A DNA stretch of 64,000 nt from Caldilineaceae bacterium SB0664_bin_27 (GTDB lineage Bacteria; Chloroflexota; Anaerolineae; Caldilineales; Caldilineaceae), in NCBI GenBank assembly GCA_009838625.1, contig VXRG01000137.1:1-64000 (forward strand). The letters run 5' to 3'. The notes under the pieces are model-generated. The model searched no databases. It was given only the letters and a program-made list of their open reading frames with translations, and had not been told where the DNA came from. Positions 1 through 9,216 of this stretch are shown piece after piece (positions within the stretch are counted from its first letter, which is position 1; each line of letters begins with the position of its first letter). The translations under genes and the position numbers were made by a program.

Positions 1-140
1 CTTTCATATATCTCAACCAACGACAACACCGCGGCCGGCCCGCAACCCGATCTCCTGCAGAGGCGCCTGCAGTTCCCGTTCCTCGCTCCTTACCCTTGTA
101 CCCACCCCAAGTCTGTACTGCACCCTCGGCAGATGACCGG

Positions 141-169
141 TTGACAATCAAAACACGGTTAACTATACT
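141..169 (+). promoter_or_regulatory. Near-consensus promoter of the first sugar ABC importer operon
   Basis: TTGACA (141-146) and TATACT (164-169) are separated by 17 bases, which matches the housekeeping sigma consensus closely. Transcription should start near 176, leaving a leader of about 125 bases before the GTG at 302. Bases 1-140 show no gene I can support. Confidence 0.75.
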
Positions 170-301
170 TTCTCTCCAACACTTGCCATCACCTATATCC
201 GGGCTGTGTCCCCCGGAAACGCACTGGGCCCGACGTTTTTCACTTTTTCGCGCCAGGGTGCTGTTTCATCAGCGCCCCACAAAGACCACGGGAGGTTGAA
301 C

Positions 302-1633
302 GTGAACGAAACGAGATTGAGTCGTCGGAATTTCCTTCAGATGGCTGGCCTTTCCGCCGCAGGCGTTGCACTCGCCGCCTGCGCGGCACCCGTTGCGCCC
401 CAAGAAGGCGCCGGCGATATGGAAGGCGGGGCCGAGCCTCAGACGGTGCAGTTCTACACACTTGTGTGGCAACCGGGCGCGGTAGAGGCCGCACAGGCCG
501 CGATCGACAATTGGAACGCCGAGCATGGCAGCCGCATTACCGCCGAATATATCCAGGGGGGATGGGGTCAGGCGCGTGACTACCTGACTACGTCGATTGC
601 CGGCGGGGTGACGCCTGATATCGTCCACGGCATCACGGCTTGGGCAAACGAGTACGGAACGCAGGGCGGTTACCTGGATCTGACCGAACTGATGAATAAC
701 TCCGGGCTGGTTGAATCGACCCATCCCAAGGCGCTTGACGCGGCCGTCTCCCCCTTGGACGGCAAGATTTTCAGTGTGCCCTGGTGCTGGGAAGTCGGGA
801 CGATGTATGTAAATGCGGACCGGTTCCACGAGGCAGGATTTGAACTTCCACTCGATGGCTGGACCTGGGACGATTTCATTCCGGCTGCCAAGGAGCTCAC
901 CAGTCCGCCGGAGTATTACGGACTGGCCGCCAACCTTACGGCGACACAGACGACCGAGGACATCATCGCCTGGATGTGGCAGACCGGCGCCGAGGTTATG
1001 GGCGGTTCAGGACAGAACTGGGAGATCGACGTGCAGCCGGCGCGCGAAGCCCTGCAGTTGTGGCATGACATGCTCTGGGTGGATGATATCCTGTCTCAGG
1101 AGAGTTTTGGCGGCTCCAACACTTTGGAGGCGTTCGGACTGGGCATCTATACGATGCGCCAAACGGGCTGTTGGGCCAGGCGAATCGTGATGGAGGCCGA
1201 ACCGGAGTTCGAGTGGCACATGGTCCCGCTTCCCCATTACAAGCGCCACGCAAACAGCAGCGAGCCGCAGACCTGGTCTGTTGCCACGGACTCGACTGCC
1301 AGAGGTACGGTCGATGCCGCATGGGAAGTCACTCTGTGGCTATCCAACGACGAGAATTCTTCGGCCATCGCCTACGGTGACTGGCTCTTCCCAACGAGCA
1401 TAAAGGCGATGGAGGATCCCCGCTTTACGACTACGGAACACGCCTGGGACGTGGCTCTGCGCGAGGTGGAGCACGGCGTCGGTTATCCCAAGCACCCTGC
1501 CTGGGCCGAGTTCGATGACCGTCTGCTGGGACCGAATATCCAGAAGTATCTGCAGAATGAAATGACTCTCGACGAACTGATCGATCTTCTGGAGGTCGAA
1601 GGAACCAAGATACTGCAGGAGTATCAGGCCTAG
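302..1633 (+). CDS. Sugar ABC transporter, extracellular solute-binding lipoprotein (MalE-like)
   Basis: This is a family 1 type binding protein of 443 residues that should capture a sugar or oligosaccharide outside the membrane and pass it to the two permeases that follow. The N-terminus has a twin-arginine motif SRRNFLQ (residues 7-13) and a lipobox LAAC (24-27), so export as a Tat-dependent lipoprotein is predicted. The GTG at 302 is chosen because GGGAGG lies six bases upstream and the Tat motif then falls at the N-terminus; the reading frame is open further upstream to 206. The ligand cannot be read from sequence. The downstream ribokinase hints at a sugar, but MalE-like proteins bind many glycans. 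Confidence 0.9.
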   Translation: MNETRLSRRNFLQMAGLSAAGVALAACAAPVAPQEGAGDMEGGAEPQTVQFYTLVWQPGAVEAAQAAIDNWNAEHGSRITAEYIQGGWGQARDYLTTSIAGGVTPDIVHGITAWANEYGTQGGYLDLTELMNNSGLVESTHPKALDAAVSPLDGKIFSVPWCWEVGTMYVNADRFHEAGFELPLDGWTWDDFIPAAKELTSPPEYYGLAANLTATQTTEDIIAWMWQTGAEVMGGSGQNWEIDVQPAREALQLWHDMLWVDDILSQESFGGSNTLEAFGLGIYTMRQTGCWARRIVMEAEPEFEWHMVPLPHYKRHANSSEPQTWSVATDSTARGTVDAAWEVTLWLSNDENSSAIAYGDWLFPTSIKAMEDPRFTTTEHAWDVALREVEHGVGYPKHPAWAEFDDRLLGPNIQKYLQNEMTLDELIDLLEVEGTKILQEYQA

Positions 1634-1720
1634 CGAGCTCGTCTTCTCTCGCCCCGGTCGTCAGTGCGTTCTTCCTATTCGTGCGTTGATCGGTCAGGAT
1701 ACGATTCAAGTCGTCCGAAG

Positions 1721-1784
1721 CCCTGCCCTCCGCTGAGGGCAGGGTGCCGGATGCACAGTAGACAGGGGATCCCCTGTCTACTGT
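1721..1784. repeat. Tandem hairpins between binding-protein and permease genes
   Basis: Two strong inverted repeats fill the 303-base gap. The first is CCCTGCCCTC (1721-1730), loop CGCT, GAGGGCAGGG (1735-1744): a perfect 10-bp stem. The second (1755-1784) is a perfect 30-base palindrome with half-site ACAGTAGACAGGGGA, ending in TTTT (1784-1787). Stem-loops at this place in malEFG-like operons are known to stabilise or partly terminate the message so that more binding protein is made than permease. That role is inferred here. I see no gene in the rest of the gap. Confidence 0.7.
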
Positions 1785-1936
1785 TTTGAACTGAAGGGGT
1801 TCGCAGTTTCCTTGGTGCAGGCAACACAATGGGCCTGTGCCCGTACTTTCTTCCCGTAATTCCCGGTTCGCCCTCTTCGACAGTGACCGCCCTCGCCCCT
1901 TAAACGGAGGTCACTGAAGTCTGGTTGGAGGCACAC

Positions 1937-2869
1937 GTGTCTACGAAAACGTTGTCCGTTCCCTTGCCCGAAGGACTTGAACGCCTTTCGCGCCGCCTGA
2001 GCAACCGCCACATTACGCCCTACTATTACCTGCTGCCAACCGTCATTCCACTCTTGCTGTTGACGGTGTATCCGCTCTTGCGCGGGATTTACCTCGCCTT
2101 CACCCAGTACAATCTCTACAATAAAGATACGACCCTGGTCGGCGCATTTAATTTCATCGAATTGACGACCAACGACACGCTATTCTGGGGGGCGCTGGCC
2201 AACAATATCCTCTGGACTGTTGGCATCGTAGTCATTACTTATGCGTTGGGACTGTTTACGGCGATCGCTCTAAATGAGAATATGCCATTGCAAGGTCTGT
2301 TCAGGGGACTTGCCCTGATTCCCTGGGTGTGCCCCGCCGTTGTTGCCGCTCTGACATGGCGCTGGATCTTCGATCCGCATTTCGGGATGTTGAACTACGC
2401 GCTAATGGAAGTCGGCCTTATCGACCGCCAGATAGGCTGGCTGGGCGACAAGAATACGGCCCTGGCCGCGACGATGGTCGTGGCTATCTGGAAACTGTTT
2501 CCTTTTTCGGTGGTGATGCTGCTTGCCGGCCTGCAAACGGTGCCGGAGGAGCTCTACGAAGCGGGGGCGATTGATGGCGCCGGCGTTCTGGGGCGCTTTC
2601 GTTACATCACCGTTCCGCTCCTCAATCGCGTTGGCAAAATCGCAATCCTGCTGACCACGATTTGGGCCTTCAACCATTTCGATAGCGTCTATGTCCTCAC
2701 TGGGGGCGGCCCGGGCGATACGACGATGTTACTCTCAATAATGTCCTACCTGAACGCCTTCCGCTTCTTTAAGATAGGCTATGCCTCGGCTGTTGGTGTG
2801 GTCATGCTGATTTTGCTGCTGCTGCCGATCACGCTCTATACGCGGCAAGTGCTGGAAGACGTCGAATAG
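1937..2869 (+). CDS. Sugar ABC transporter permease, MalF type
   Basis: This is one of two membrane subunits of the importer. It has six or so hydrophobic segments in 310 residues and the cytoplasmic EAA loop (EAGAIDGAG followed by ITVPLL) that docks the ATPase. The GTG at 1937 is preferred over the TTG at 1925 because GGAGG (1927-1931) sits five bases before it. It follows the binding protein and lies 11 bases before the second permease. No ATPase subunit is encoded nearby, so a shared MsmX/MalK-like ATPase is expected elsewhere. Confidence 0.9.
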   Translation: MSTKTLSVPLPEGLERLSRRLSNRHITPYYYLLPTVIPLLLLTVYPLLRGIYLAFTQYNLYNKDTTLVGAFNFIELTTNDTLFWGALANNILWTVGIVVITYALGLFTAIALNENMPLQGLFRGLALIPWVCPAVVAALTWRWIFDPHFGMLNYALMEVGLIDRQIGWLGDKNTALAATMVVAIWKLFPFSVVMLLAGLQTVPEELYEAGAIDGAGVLGRFRYITVPLLNRVGKIAILLTTIWAFNHFDSVYVLTGGGPGDTTMLLSIMSYLNAFRFFKIGYASAVGVVMLILLLLPITLYTRQVLEDVE

Positions 2870-2880
2870 GAGAGGCCCTC

Positions 2881-3726
2881 ATGGAAAAGTTTGTCCGCCG
2901 CCGGCTCGTCCGCTATGTGTTTGCGTATGCCTGGTTGCTCATCATCAGCACTTTTACTGCGTTTCCCTTTTTCTGGATGTTGACCAGTTCATTCAAGGCG
3001 CGTCCCGAGATTTTTACGCGGATTCCTGTATTTTTTCCCAAGGAACCGACCCTGGCCAACTATAACTATGTACTCACCGAGACTCCGGCCGGCCGCTATT
3101 TTCTCAACAGCCTCTATATCGCCACCGTAACGACTTTGCTGGCACTGGTGCTGACTACGCTGGGCGCGTACGCTCTGTCCCGCTTTCAGTTCCGCATGCG
3201 CCGTTCGCTGGGCGTGTGGCTGATCGCCGGCCAGATGTTTCCGGGCGTACTGATGCTGATCCCGCTCTTCGTCACGTTGACGCGCCTTAATCTGGTCAAC
3301 ACCTATGCGGGTCTGATCATCGTCTATACAATGGGGGCACTGCCATTTTCGACCTGGATGCTCAAGGGCTATTTCGATACGGTCCCGCGCGAGCTGGAAG
3401 ACTCGGCGATGATCGACGGCTGTAGTCGCGTGGGGGCGATTCGGCGCGTCTTTCTGCCGGTGGCCGCGCCCGGAATCGCGGCAGTGGCGCTGTTCGCGTT
3501 TACGATCGCGTGGCAGGAGTTCATGTTCGCGCTGACGATGATGAAGGACCAGGAGAAGTATCCGCTCTCGGTCGGTATCAACTTCTTTGTCGGTATCGCC
3601 GGCTCGGTCGTTTGGGGCAACATCATGGCGATGGCCGTGCTGATCATCGTACCGGGTCTCATCTTCTTCCTGTTCCTGCAGCGTTACATGATCAGCGGTC
3701 TGACAGCCGGTGCGGTCAAAGGGTAG
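2881..3726 (+). CDS. Sugar ABC transporter permease, MalG type
   Basis: This is the second permease of the importer, 281 residues with a cytoplasmic N-terminus, about six membrane helices and a clear EAA loop (EDSAMIDGCSRVGAIRR, then FLPVAAPG). Its length is typical for the MalG family. A ribosome binding site AGGAGAGG precedes the ATG by a few bases, and the gap to the MalF-type gene is only 11 bases, so the two are co-transcribed. Confidence 0.92.
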   Translation: MEKFVRRRLVRYVFAYAWLLIISTFTAFPFFWMLTSSFKARPEIFTRIPVFFPKEPTLANYNYVLTETPAGRYFLNSLYIATVTTLLALVLTTLGAYALSRFQFRMRRSLGVWLIAGQMFPGVLMLIPLFVTLTRLNLVNTYAGLIIVYTMGALPFSTWMLKGYFDTVPRELEDSAMIDGCSRVGAIRRVFLPVAAPGIAAVALFAFTIAWQEFMFALTMMKDQEKYPLSVGINFFVGIAGSVVWGNIMAMAVLIIVPGLIFFLFLQRYMISGLTAGAVKG

Positions 3727-3781
3727 GTGCAGAGTCCGGTAGTATTTGCCCCGCACTAAAATGACAATCGAGAGTGGAACC

Positions 3782-5131
3782 ATGACAGACAACAATAATC
3801 GCTATCTGCCTGGGGAGCATTCCCGCGCGCGTTTTCTGCGTCTGGACGCGGCGACCATTCTCAAGCGATTCTACTTGTGCGAGCGGGCACTGATCATTAG
3901 CCAGTCGGGCTGGTTGGCCGGCATTGCCGCGCTGGAAGTGAAGATGACGCTGCCGCGTTTCACCTGGCAGGATACGCTGACTGCGCACGCGCTGCGGGAG
4001 CGGGTCTTCGAGCTGCGGTATCCGAGGCGGATGCTGGAAATCGGTGAAGATGCGCCTTTGATCGAGGTCTTCGATGAATCTATAAGTGCACCCAGCGCGC
4101 AGGCTTTCATTCTCGCGCTTGCCCAGGTTTTCAAGCCCGCATTGTTGACAGCCTATCGCAGCTACGTCAGTTGCGCCGATGACCTCAGCGACGGACCGAT
4201 TCTGCGTGCTCTCAAACTGGCGATAGCGGAAAAAGAAGCGCAGATCGCCTGGCTGGAGGGCCAACTGGAAGCCATGGCCGGTTCTGAACCGGAACAACGG
4301 CAGGAAGCGGAGAGCTGGGCCTCGGCCTTGGCAGAACGGTTGGAACAGGTGGGAGGATTGAAGCTGGAGGCGCCTCACGCGGCCCCGACGCCGAACGATT
4401 TACCTGGACGCCGGCCCTTCAAGCTGGCCGAAGTTCCGGCGCGGGACCCCCGCTTTCATCTCTGTCACTTCTACTGGCCCGATATTGTCGACCCCGATTT
4501 TGCTTACGGTGAGGGGATCAATCTGCAGCTACGCAGCGGCGTCAGTCATCTGAATGAAGTATGGGCGGTGGAAACGGGCGGCGCCATCTTGCACGCTTTC
4601 GCCGACGACCTCGATTGGGAATACATTTACGACGCCGCGCGCTGGACCTACGACGAAAGTCGCCACGTGCTGATGGGCTACGAGCGGCTGCGGGCATGGG
4701 GTTTTGCACTGCACGAAATGCCGCTGGGCAGCTATATCTATGACAGTGCGGCCGGGCATGAGCCGATCGTTCGACTGGGTATGCTTCACTATTTTGAAAC
4801 AAAGAATATCGGCAACAAGGTCAAGCGGGCAGAAGCCTTCGAACAGTACCAGGACAGGATGAGCCAGCACGACATGGAGTTCGACTGGGCAGACGAGACA
4901 ATTCACGCCGCCTACGGGAAGCGCTGGCATACGGCACTTCACAAGAAGTTTCCCGACCGCATCCCCGATATGGATGGCCTGCACCGGCGCTGCGATGAGC
5001 TGGTTGCGGAGGAGATCGCCGCAGCCACGGACGCCGAACGGGCCGATATTCGTCAGGTCGCAGACGCTATGATCGCCAAGGCTAGTGAGGTCGGCCTGAA
5101 AGAGCCGGCCCAGGCAGCCCAGCCCAACTGA
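3782..5131 (+). CDS. Ferritin-like superfamily protein of unknown function
   Basis: I do not recognise a named family. The 449-residue protein has two ExxH motifs in helical context, ESRH (in YDESRHVLMGYERL) and ETIH (in DETIHAAYGKRWH), of the kind that bind di-iron centres in ferritin-like helical bundles. The N-terminal half is also helical and contains a Glu-rich stretch around a possible coiled coil (AIAEKEAQIAWLEGQLEAM). The ATG at 3782 is preferred; in-frame starts at 3746 and 3761 lack a ribosome binding site. It sits between the sugar permeases and a ribokinase in the same direction, so it may belong to that pathway. No signal peptide is seen. Function unknown. Confidence 0.6.
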   Translation: MTDNNNRYLPGEHSRARFLRLDAATILKRFYLCERALIISQSGWLAGIAALEVKMTLPRFTWQDTLTAHALRERVFELRYPRRMLEIGEDAPLIEVFDESISAPSAQAFILALAQVFKPALLTAYRSYVSCADDLSDGPILRALKLAIAEKEAQIAWLEGQLEAMAGSEPEQRQEAESWASALAERLEQVGGLKLEAPHAAPTPNDLPGRRPFKLAEVPARDPRFHLCHFYWPDIVDPDFAYGEGINLQLRSGVSHLNEVWAVETGGAILHAFADDLDWEYIYDAARWTYDESRHVLMGYERLRAWGFALHEMPLGSYIYDSAAGHEPIVRLGMLHYFETKNIGNKVKRAEAFEQYQDRMSQHDMEFDWADETIHAAYGKRWHTALHKKFPDRIPDMDGLHRRCDELVAEEIAAATDAERADIRQVADAMIAKASEVGLKEPAQAAQPN

Positions 5132-5184
5132 GCCGCAGAGACTCCTCGACATACGATCCCTGACACCGAAAGAGAGACCCACCG

Positions 5185-6087
5185 ATGACCAAGCCCGTAA
5201 TCACCGTTGTCGGCAGCTTCGCCGTGGGCATGACTCTGCGGACGCAGCGCATGCCTGTCTTTGGCGAGACGCTTGTCGGCTCTGACTTTGACATGGGGCC
5301 GGGCGGCAAGGGCTCGAATCAGGCGGTCGGCGTTGCGCGGCTGGGCGCGCAGGCGTACTTCGCCGGCATCATCGGCGACGACAAGCTGGGGGAGATAGCT
5401 GTCGACCTTTACGCCCAGGAGGGTGTGGACACGACCTACCTGCAACGGACGGAGGAGATGGCCACGGGCGTCGGCTTTATCATCCTGAATGCCGAGGGCG
5501 AGAACGGCATCATTCTCGACATGGGCGCGAACGAACTGATGGACAGCGCATTTGTCGACCAGGTCGAAGAGCAGATTGCCCGCAGCGACGTGGTGATGTC
5601 GGTGCTGGAGATTCCGGTGGCGGCGGCGGCGCGGGCGATGGCACTGGGTAAGAAGCACGGCGTGCGCACCATCCTTAATCCGGCGCCGGCCGCGTCGCTT
5701 GACGAGAGCGTATTGCAGAACGTGGACTACCTGTCACCCAACGAGACCGAATTGCGCATTCTCCTCGGCCTGCCACCGGACGATCCTTCAGACACCGTAG
5801 TTCTGGCTGGGCAGTTGCGGGCTCGCGGCGTTGGCAATCTGATTGTAACGATGGGAGAGAAGGGCGCCCTCATTCTGACCGAGGACGGGCAGGAGGAAGT
5901 GCCTGGCGTTGCGATTGACGTTGTCGATACGACCGGCGCAGGGGATGCCTTCAACGCGGGCCTGGCGGTGGCGCTGGCTGAAGGGAAGAGTCTTACTGAG
6001 GCGGTTGCGTTTGCGAATCGCTGCGGCGCGCTAGCGTGCCAGGCGCTTGGCGTGATACCCGGCCTGGCGACGCGGGCAATGGTTTGA
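5185..6087 (+). CDS. rbsK: Ribokinase, PfkB family
   Basis: Carbohydrate kinase of 300 residues that phosphorylates ribose or a related sugar with ATP in the cytoplasm. Both PfkB signatures are visible: GGKGSNQ (40-46) near the N-terminus and DTTGAGDAF (248-256) near the C-terminus, with D254 the expected catalytic base. GGKGSNQ is typical of ribokinases rather than fructokinases. It is the last gene of the plus-strand run that begins with the importer at 302, and converges with the minus-strand sialidase-like gene. Another pentose or deoxy-ribose substrate is possible. Confidence 0.85.
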   Translation: MTKPVITVVGSFAVGMTLRTQRMPVFGETLVGSDFDMGPGGKGSNQAVGVARLGAQAYFAGIIGDDKLGEIAVDLYAQEGVDTTYLQRTEEMATGVGFIILNAEGENGIILDMGANELMDSAFVDQVEEQIARSDVVMSVLEIPVAAAARAMALGKKHGVRTILNPAPAASLDESVLQNVDYLSPNETELRILLGLPPDDPSDTVVLAGQLRARGVGNLIVTMGEKGALILTEDGQEEVPGVAIDVVDTTGAGDAFNAGLAVALAEGKSLTEAVAFANRCGALACQALGVIPGLATRAMV

Positions 6088-6090
6088 GGG

Positions 6091-6132
6091 CAGTTCTTGG
6101 TGGTCAGTTCTTAGTTTTCAGTTCACCCCAAA
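6091..6132. repeat. Three degenerate 14-base tandem units
   Basis: CAGTTC recurs at exact 14-base spacing at 6091, 6105 and 6119; the first two units share CAGTTCTT. The array lies in the 94-base gap between the convergent ribokinase and sialidase-like genes. I see no intrinsic terminator there. Confidence 0.5.
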
Positions 6133-6181
6133 GTCCGCGACAAGAGCCAGATATTGGGAATGAATTGGGCTGGGACAGTTG

Positions 6182-7336
6182 TCAGGTTACCGTTACCGTG
6201 CGCACCACGATACTCTTGCGCTTCTGACCTTGGGCGTCGGGGTAGTTGAAATCGGAGTAGGCCAGCAGCGCCGTGTTCCCGTCCAGTGCCAGCAGGGCGG
6301 AGTAGGAGCAGGTGTCCTGGCGCCTTTCGGCTGGCTCGACCACCACCTTTTTCTCATCCCATTCAAGACCAGCAGGATCCTCTGTCGCGCGGACGTACAG
6401 ACCTGGCCGTCCATACGACGCCAGCGTTATCCCGTTTCCGAGCGTCAACATGCGCGGCCACACGCCGCGGTCGTCAAATACACGCGGGTCGCTCCAGCTC
6501 TGGCCGTTGTCCAGCGAGCGGGACCAGTAGGATGGGCCGACGCCCAGCAGGTCGTGGGTGCGCAATAGACACAACACGCCACCATCCGGCATGAAGTTGA
6601 ACTCCGGCTCGGTGAAGCCGTCCCGCTGGTCCGCGTGCGGATCGGCCTCCCTGTCCGGCTGGTAGAGAATCTCGCTCAGAACATCCCAGGAATATCCCGC
6701 ATCGACCGACCGCAGATAGACAATATTGTTCGCCGGCTGTACCTTGCCTTCGACGATCCGCTTCGTATGAATCGCTTCCCAGATGGAGCCATCGGGCGCC
6801 AGTTGCGAGCGGCCGTGATGAAAGGAGGGCCAGAAGGCGTACATCTCCTCGCGGACGATACGGATTTCGCCGGGCATGCGCACGGTGGCCGTCTCCTCCA
6901 CCCAGTCCTCTTCTCCGCTGCGCTGGCGCAGGAAGCGCCAGCCCGAGAGCTCTGCGGGAAAGTCGGCAGCACGGTATATGTGGGTTATCCGGCTGGGCGC
7001 ATCCTCCTGGACCAGCACCGGCTCGGGCAACGTCACCTCGTCACGGTGGCGGGACTGCAGCTGCACAGGAAGCAGCCGGTCTCCGTTCGGCAGCAGTAGA
7101 CCGCCGCGTGCCTCGCGGCTTTCAACCGCCTGCCAGGTTCCGCCGTCGTCGGCGGAGAGCGCATGCCTGGTGGGCAGCCCGTAGGCGGTGACCGAATCGG
7201 CTTCGACATGGAATTCGAGGTGGATGCGGCCGTCGGCCAGCCGTTCAAGGTGGGGGAATTGCCAAGGGCCCCAATCTTTCAGGCCTATCGGTGCCTGGTC
7301 AATCAGGACCGGCTCACCAAGGGTAATTAGCGGCAT
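6182..7336 (-). CDS. Sialidase-fold (BNR/Asp-box) protein
   Basis: The 384-residue protein has Asp-box-like turns S-x-D-x-G-x-T/S-W: SADDGGTW, SVDAGYSW and SLDNGQSW, which mark a six-bladed sialidase-type propeller. Such proteins hydrolyse or bind sialic acids and other glycans, but many Asp-box proteins have other or no known substrates. There is no signal peptide, so it should act in the cytoplasm. It is the last gene of a minus-strand cluster that includes two more sialidase-like proteins and an oligopeptide-type importer. The exact substrate is not readable from sequence. Confidence 0.8.
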   Translation of the reverse strand: MPLITLGEPVLIDQAPIGLKDWGPWQFPHLERLADGRIHLEFHVEADSVTAYGLPTRHALSADDGGTWQAVESREARGGLLLPNGDRLLPVQLQSRHRDEVTLPEPVLVQEDAPSRITHIYRAADFPAELSGWRFLRQRSGEEDWVEETATVRMPGEIRIVREEMYAFWPSFHHGRSQLAPDGSIWEAIHTKRIVEGKVQPANNIVYLRSVDAGYSWDVLSEILYQPDREADPHADQRDGFTEPEFNFMPDGGVLCLLRTHDLLGVGPSYWSRSLDNGQSWSDPRVFDDRGVWPRMLTLGNGITLASYGRPGLYVRATEDPAGLEWDEKKVVVEPAERRQDTCSYSALLALDGNTALLAYSDFNYPDAQGQKRKSIVVRTVTVT

Positions 7337-7393
7337 TACAACCTCCCTCCTGTCGTGGCTTGCTGCAAGGCGCTGTACGGGATACTGCCATGC

Positions 7394-9142
7394 TCAGGTC
7401 AAGCCCAATTCCTCGGCGCGCTCGCGCACCGCTTCGGTCAGACCGGGCAGGAAACGCAGGCGGCCGTCCGCTCCGGTGTGGTGCCTGTCGTAAAGGGCTG
7501 CGGACTCATACATGGTGTAGCCGTCCAGCCGGCCGGAGTGGAAGGAATACTCGATCTGATCGGCCAGGCGGCCGCCATCGCCCTTTGAAATCCCCACCGG
7601 CAGGCTCAGGTGCGCGGGAACAGCGTTCGTTTCTACCTCGTCCAGTACATTTTGGACAAAGCCATCGCTGAGAAGGCGTTCAGGCGACCAGGCGCGGCCA
7701 AAGAGGGTCGTCTCGTCGGCCAGACCGGTGCGCAGCCAGCGGCGCCAATGGAATGTGATGTTGCCGGGGCGGGAACGCGTGCGCGACGGCGAGGCATCGG
7801 GGCGGAATGATTCGATTTCAATGTGGTGGTGCAGCGGCAATCCGGCCGCGGCGAGGCGCGCCCTGGCCGCATGCAGAAATTGATCATACAAGTCGCCGCG
7901 TACGTCGCCCAGTAGGTCCGCATCGTATGGCTCGACATCGGGGTTGACGCCGTAGCGCCGTTCGTACTCGGCCGCGACCGGCGGGTTGAAGCCGTAGATC
8001 TCGGGCCAATCGGTCCATGAACTGTGGCAGGAGATGCGCACGTCCAAGCCGTCGACGCCGGCGGCAATGCAGTCGCTGACCCACTCCATCCAGTGCGCCT
8101 GCACCTCGGGATAGCCTTCGCAAAGCGAACCGGAGACATAGGTGTTTCGGCCTTTGGCAAAGGCAATGACCCCGTCGGGTGCGTCGTCGGCGTGGGAGAG
8201 GACATTGTCGAAAACTGAGGCGGAGTTGGACACGTCCAGCCGGACCACGGCCCCGCCTAATCCGGTGTCGTACTCCAAGTCTCCGCTGCGCAGGTCGCGC
8301 TGCGGGCGCCATATGGCTTTGTGGCTGGCGACCACGATGGGCAGGGGCTGGTCGTCGGGGCCAAAAGCGCGCACCATCTCCACCGCCGTGTTCGTGAACG
8401 TGCCCTCGCCGTCATCGAAATTGGTCGTGACGGCGATGAAGGGATCGAGAAGATTGAGGCCGATGACATTGAGGACGCGCACCTCTTCGCCCTTGCGGGT
8501 GACCGGATTGCCGTCGATATCGACGACATCGCGGGGGCATGTCTCGGCCCCCTCAGTGACTTCGAACGCCAGGTCGCGCTTGCGGTATCCGTTGTTGTCG
8601 TCGCTGGTCCAGATCTCCAAATTTTCAGGTTGGATGCGAAGCGGCGTCGCGTCTCTCTGGCGCAGCTGGATGCGCGTGACCGGCGAACTGTCCAGGCCGC
8701 GCGGCAGGTCGGCCTGACGGGCTTTTACACGCAGTTCCGGCCGCGCCAGCACCCAGGGGTCGACGTGGTAGTAGCCGCCGATACCGGGCAACCCGATGAT
8801 GCCGTCTTTCGCCAGTACCGCCTTGGGATGCGCGTGGCTAACGCCGTTCTCATAGGGCTTGATGACGGCGTAGAACTCCATGCCGCGCTCATGGGCCAGA
8901 CGTCGTCCCACACGCATCGGATCGCCCAGGTTTTCGAGCGTTTTGGCCACGCCGCCGAGCGGGCCGTAGGCCAGGAACCACTCCCAATGACCGGCATGAT
9001 AGTAGTTCCAGTAGACACGGCGCACACCCATCCAGTGCAGACGGTCAATCAGCTGCGCGACCAGATCTTCGGTGAATTCGATTCGCTGGCAGTCGTCGGG
9101 GAAGTCCACCAGGGTAGAGAGGTGAAAGGGACGGTCTTTCAT
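7394..9142 (-). CDS. Putative TIM-barrel carbohydrate-active protein, unknown family
   Basis: I do not recognise a defined family. The 582-residue protein begins MKDRPFHLSTLVDFP and contains barrel-like strand motifs (GVRRVYWNYY, GMEFYAVIKPYENG, VDGLDVRISCHSSW, HHHIEIES), the pattern of a glycoside-hydrolase-like (beta/alpha)8 fold with Asp, Glu and His at strand ends. No signal peptide is seen. The start is taken at 9142, nine bases after a GGAG; an alternative ATG lies at 9148. The frame stays open to 9613, but that part overlaps the dppC-like gene and is not natural-looking protein. Its place in a glycan importer/sialidase cluster supports a role in glycan breakdown. Confidence 0.65.
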   Translation of the reverse strand: MKDRPFHLSTLVDFPDDCQRIEFTEDLVAQLIDRLHWMGVRRVYWNYYHAGHWEWFLAYGPLGGVAKTLENLGDPMRVGRRLAHERGMEFYAVIKPYENGVSHAHPKAVLAKDGIIGLPGIGGYYHVDPWVLARPELRVKARQADLPRGLDSSPVTRIQLRQRDATPLRIQPENLEIWTSDDNNGYRKRDLAFEVTEGAETCPRDVVDIDGNPVTRKGEEVRVLNVIGLNLLDPFIAVTTNFDDGEGTFTNTAVEMVRAFGPDDQPLPIVVASHKAIWRPQRDLRSGDLEYDTGLGGAVVRLDVSNSASVFDNVLSHADDAPDGVIAFAKGRNTYVSGSLCEGYPEVQAHWMEWVSDCIAAGVDGLDVRISCHSSWTDWPEIYGFNPPVAAEYERRYGVNPDVEPYDADLLGDVRGDLYDQFLHAARARLAAAGLPLHHHIEIESFRPDASPSRTRSRPGNITFHWRRWLRTGLADETTLFGRAWSPERLLSDGFVQNVLDEVETNAVPAHLSLPVGISKGDGGRLADQIEYSFHSGRLDGYTMYESAALYDRHHTGADGRLRFLPGLTEAVRERAEELGLT

Positions 9143-9216
9143 TGTCATCTGCTCCAGGTGGTGTGCGGCCAGAGGCAGGTCTAGCTGAAGCCCGTGCGTT
9201 GGCCAGGAGATGGCGG

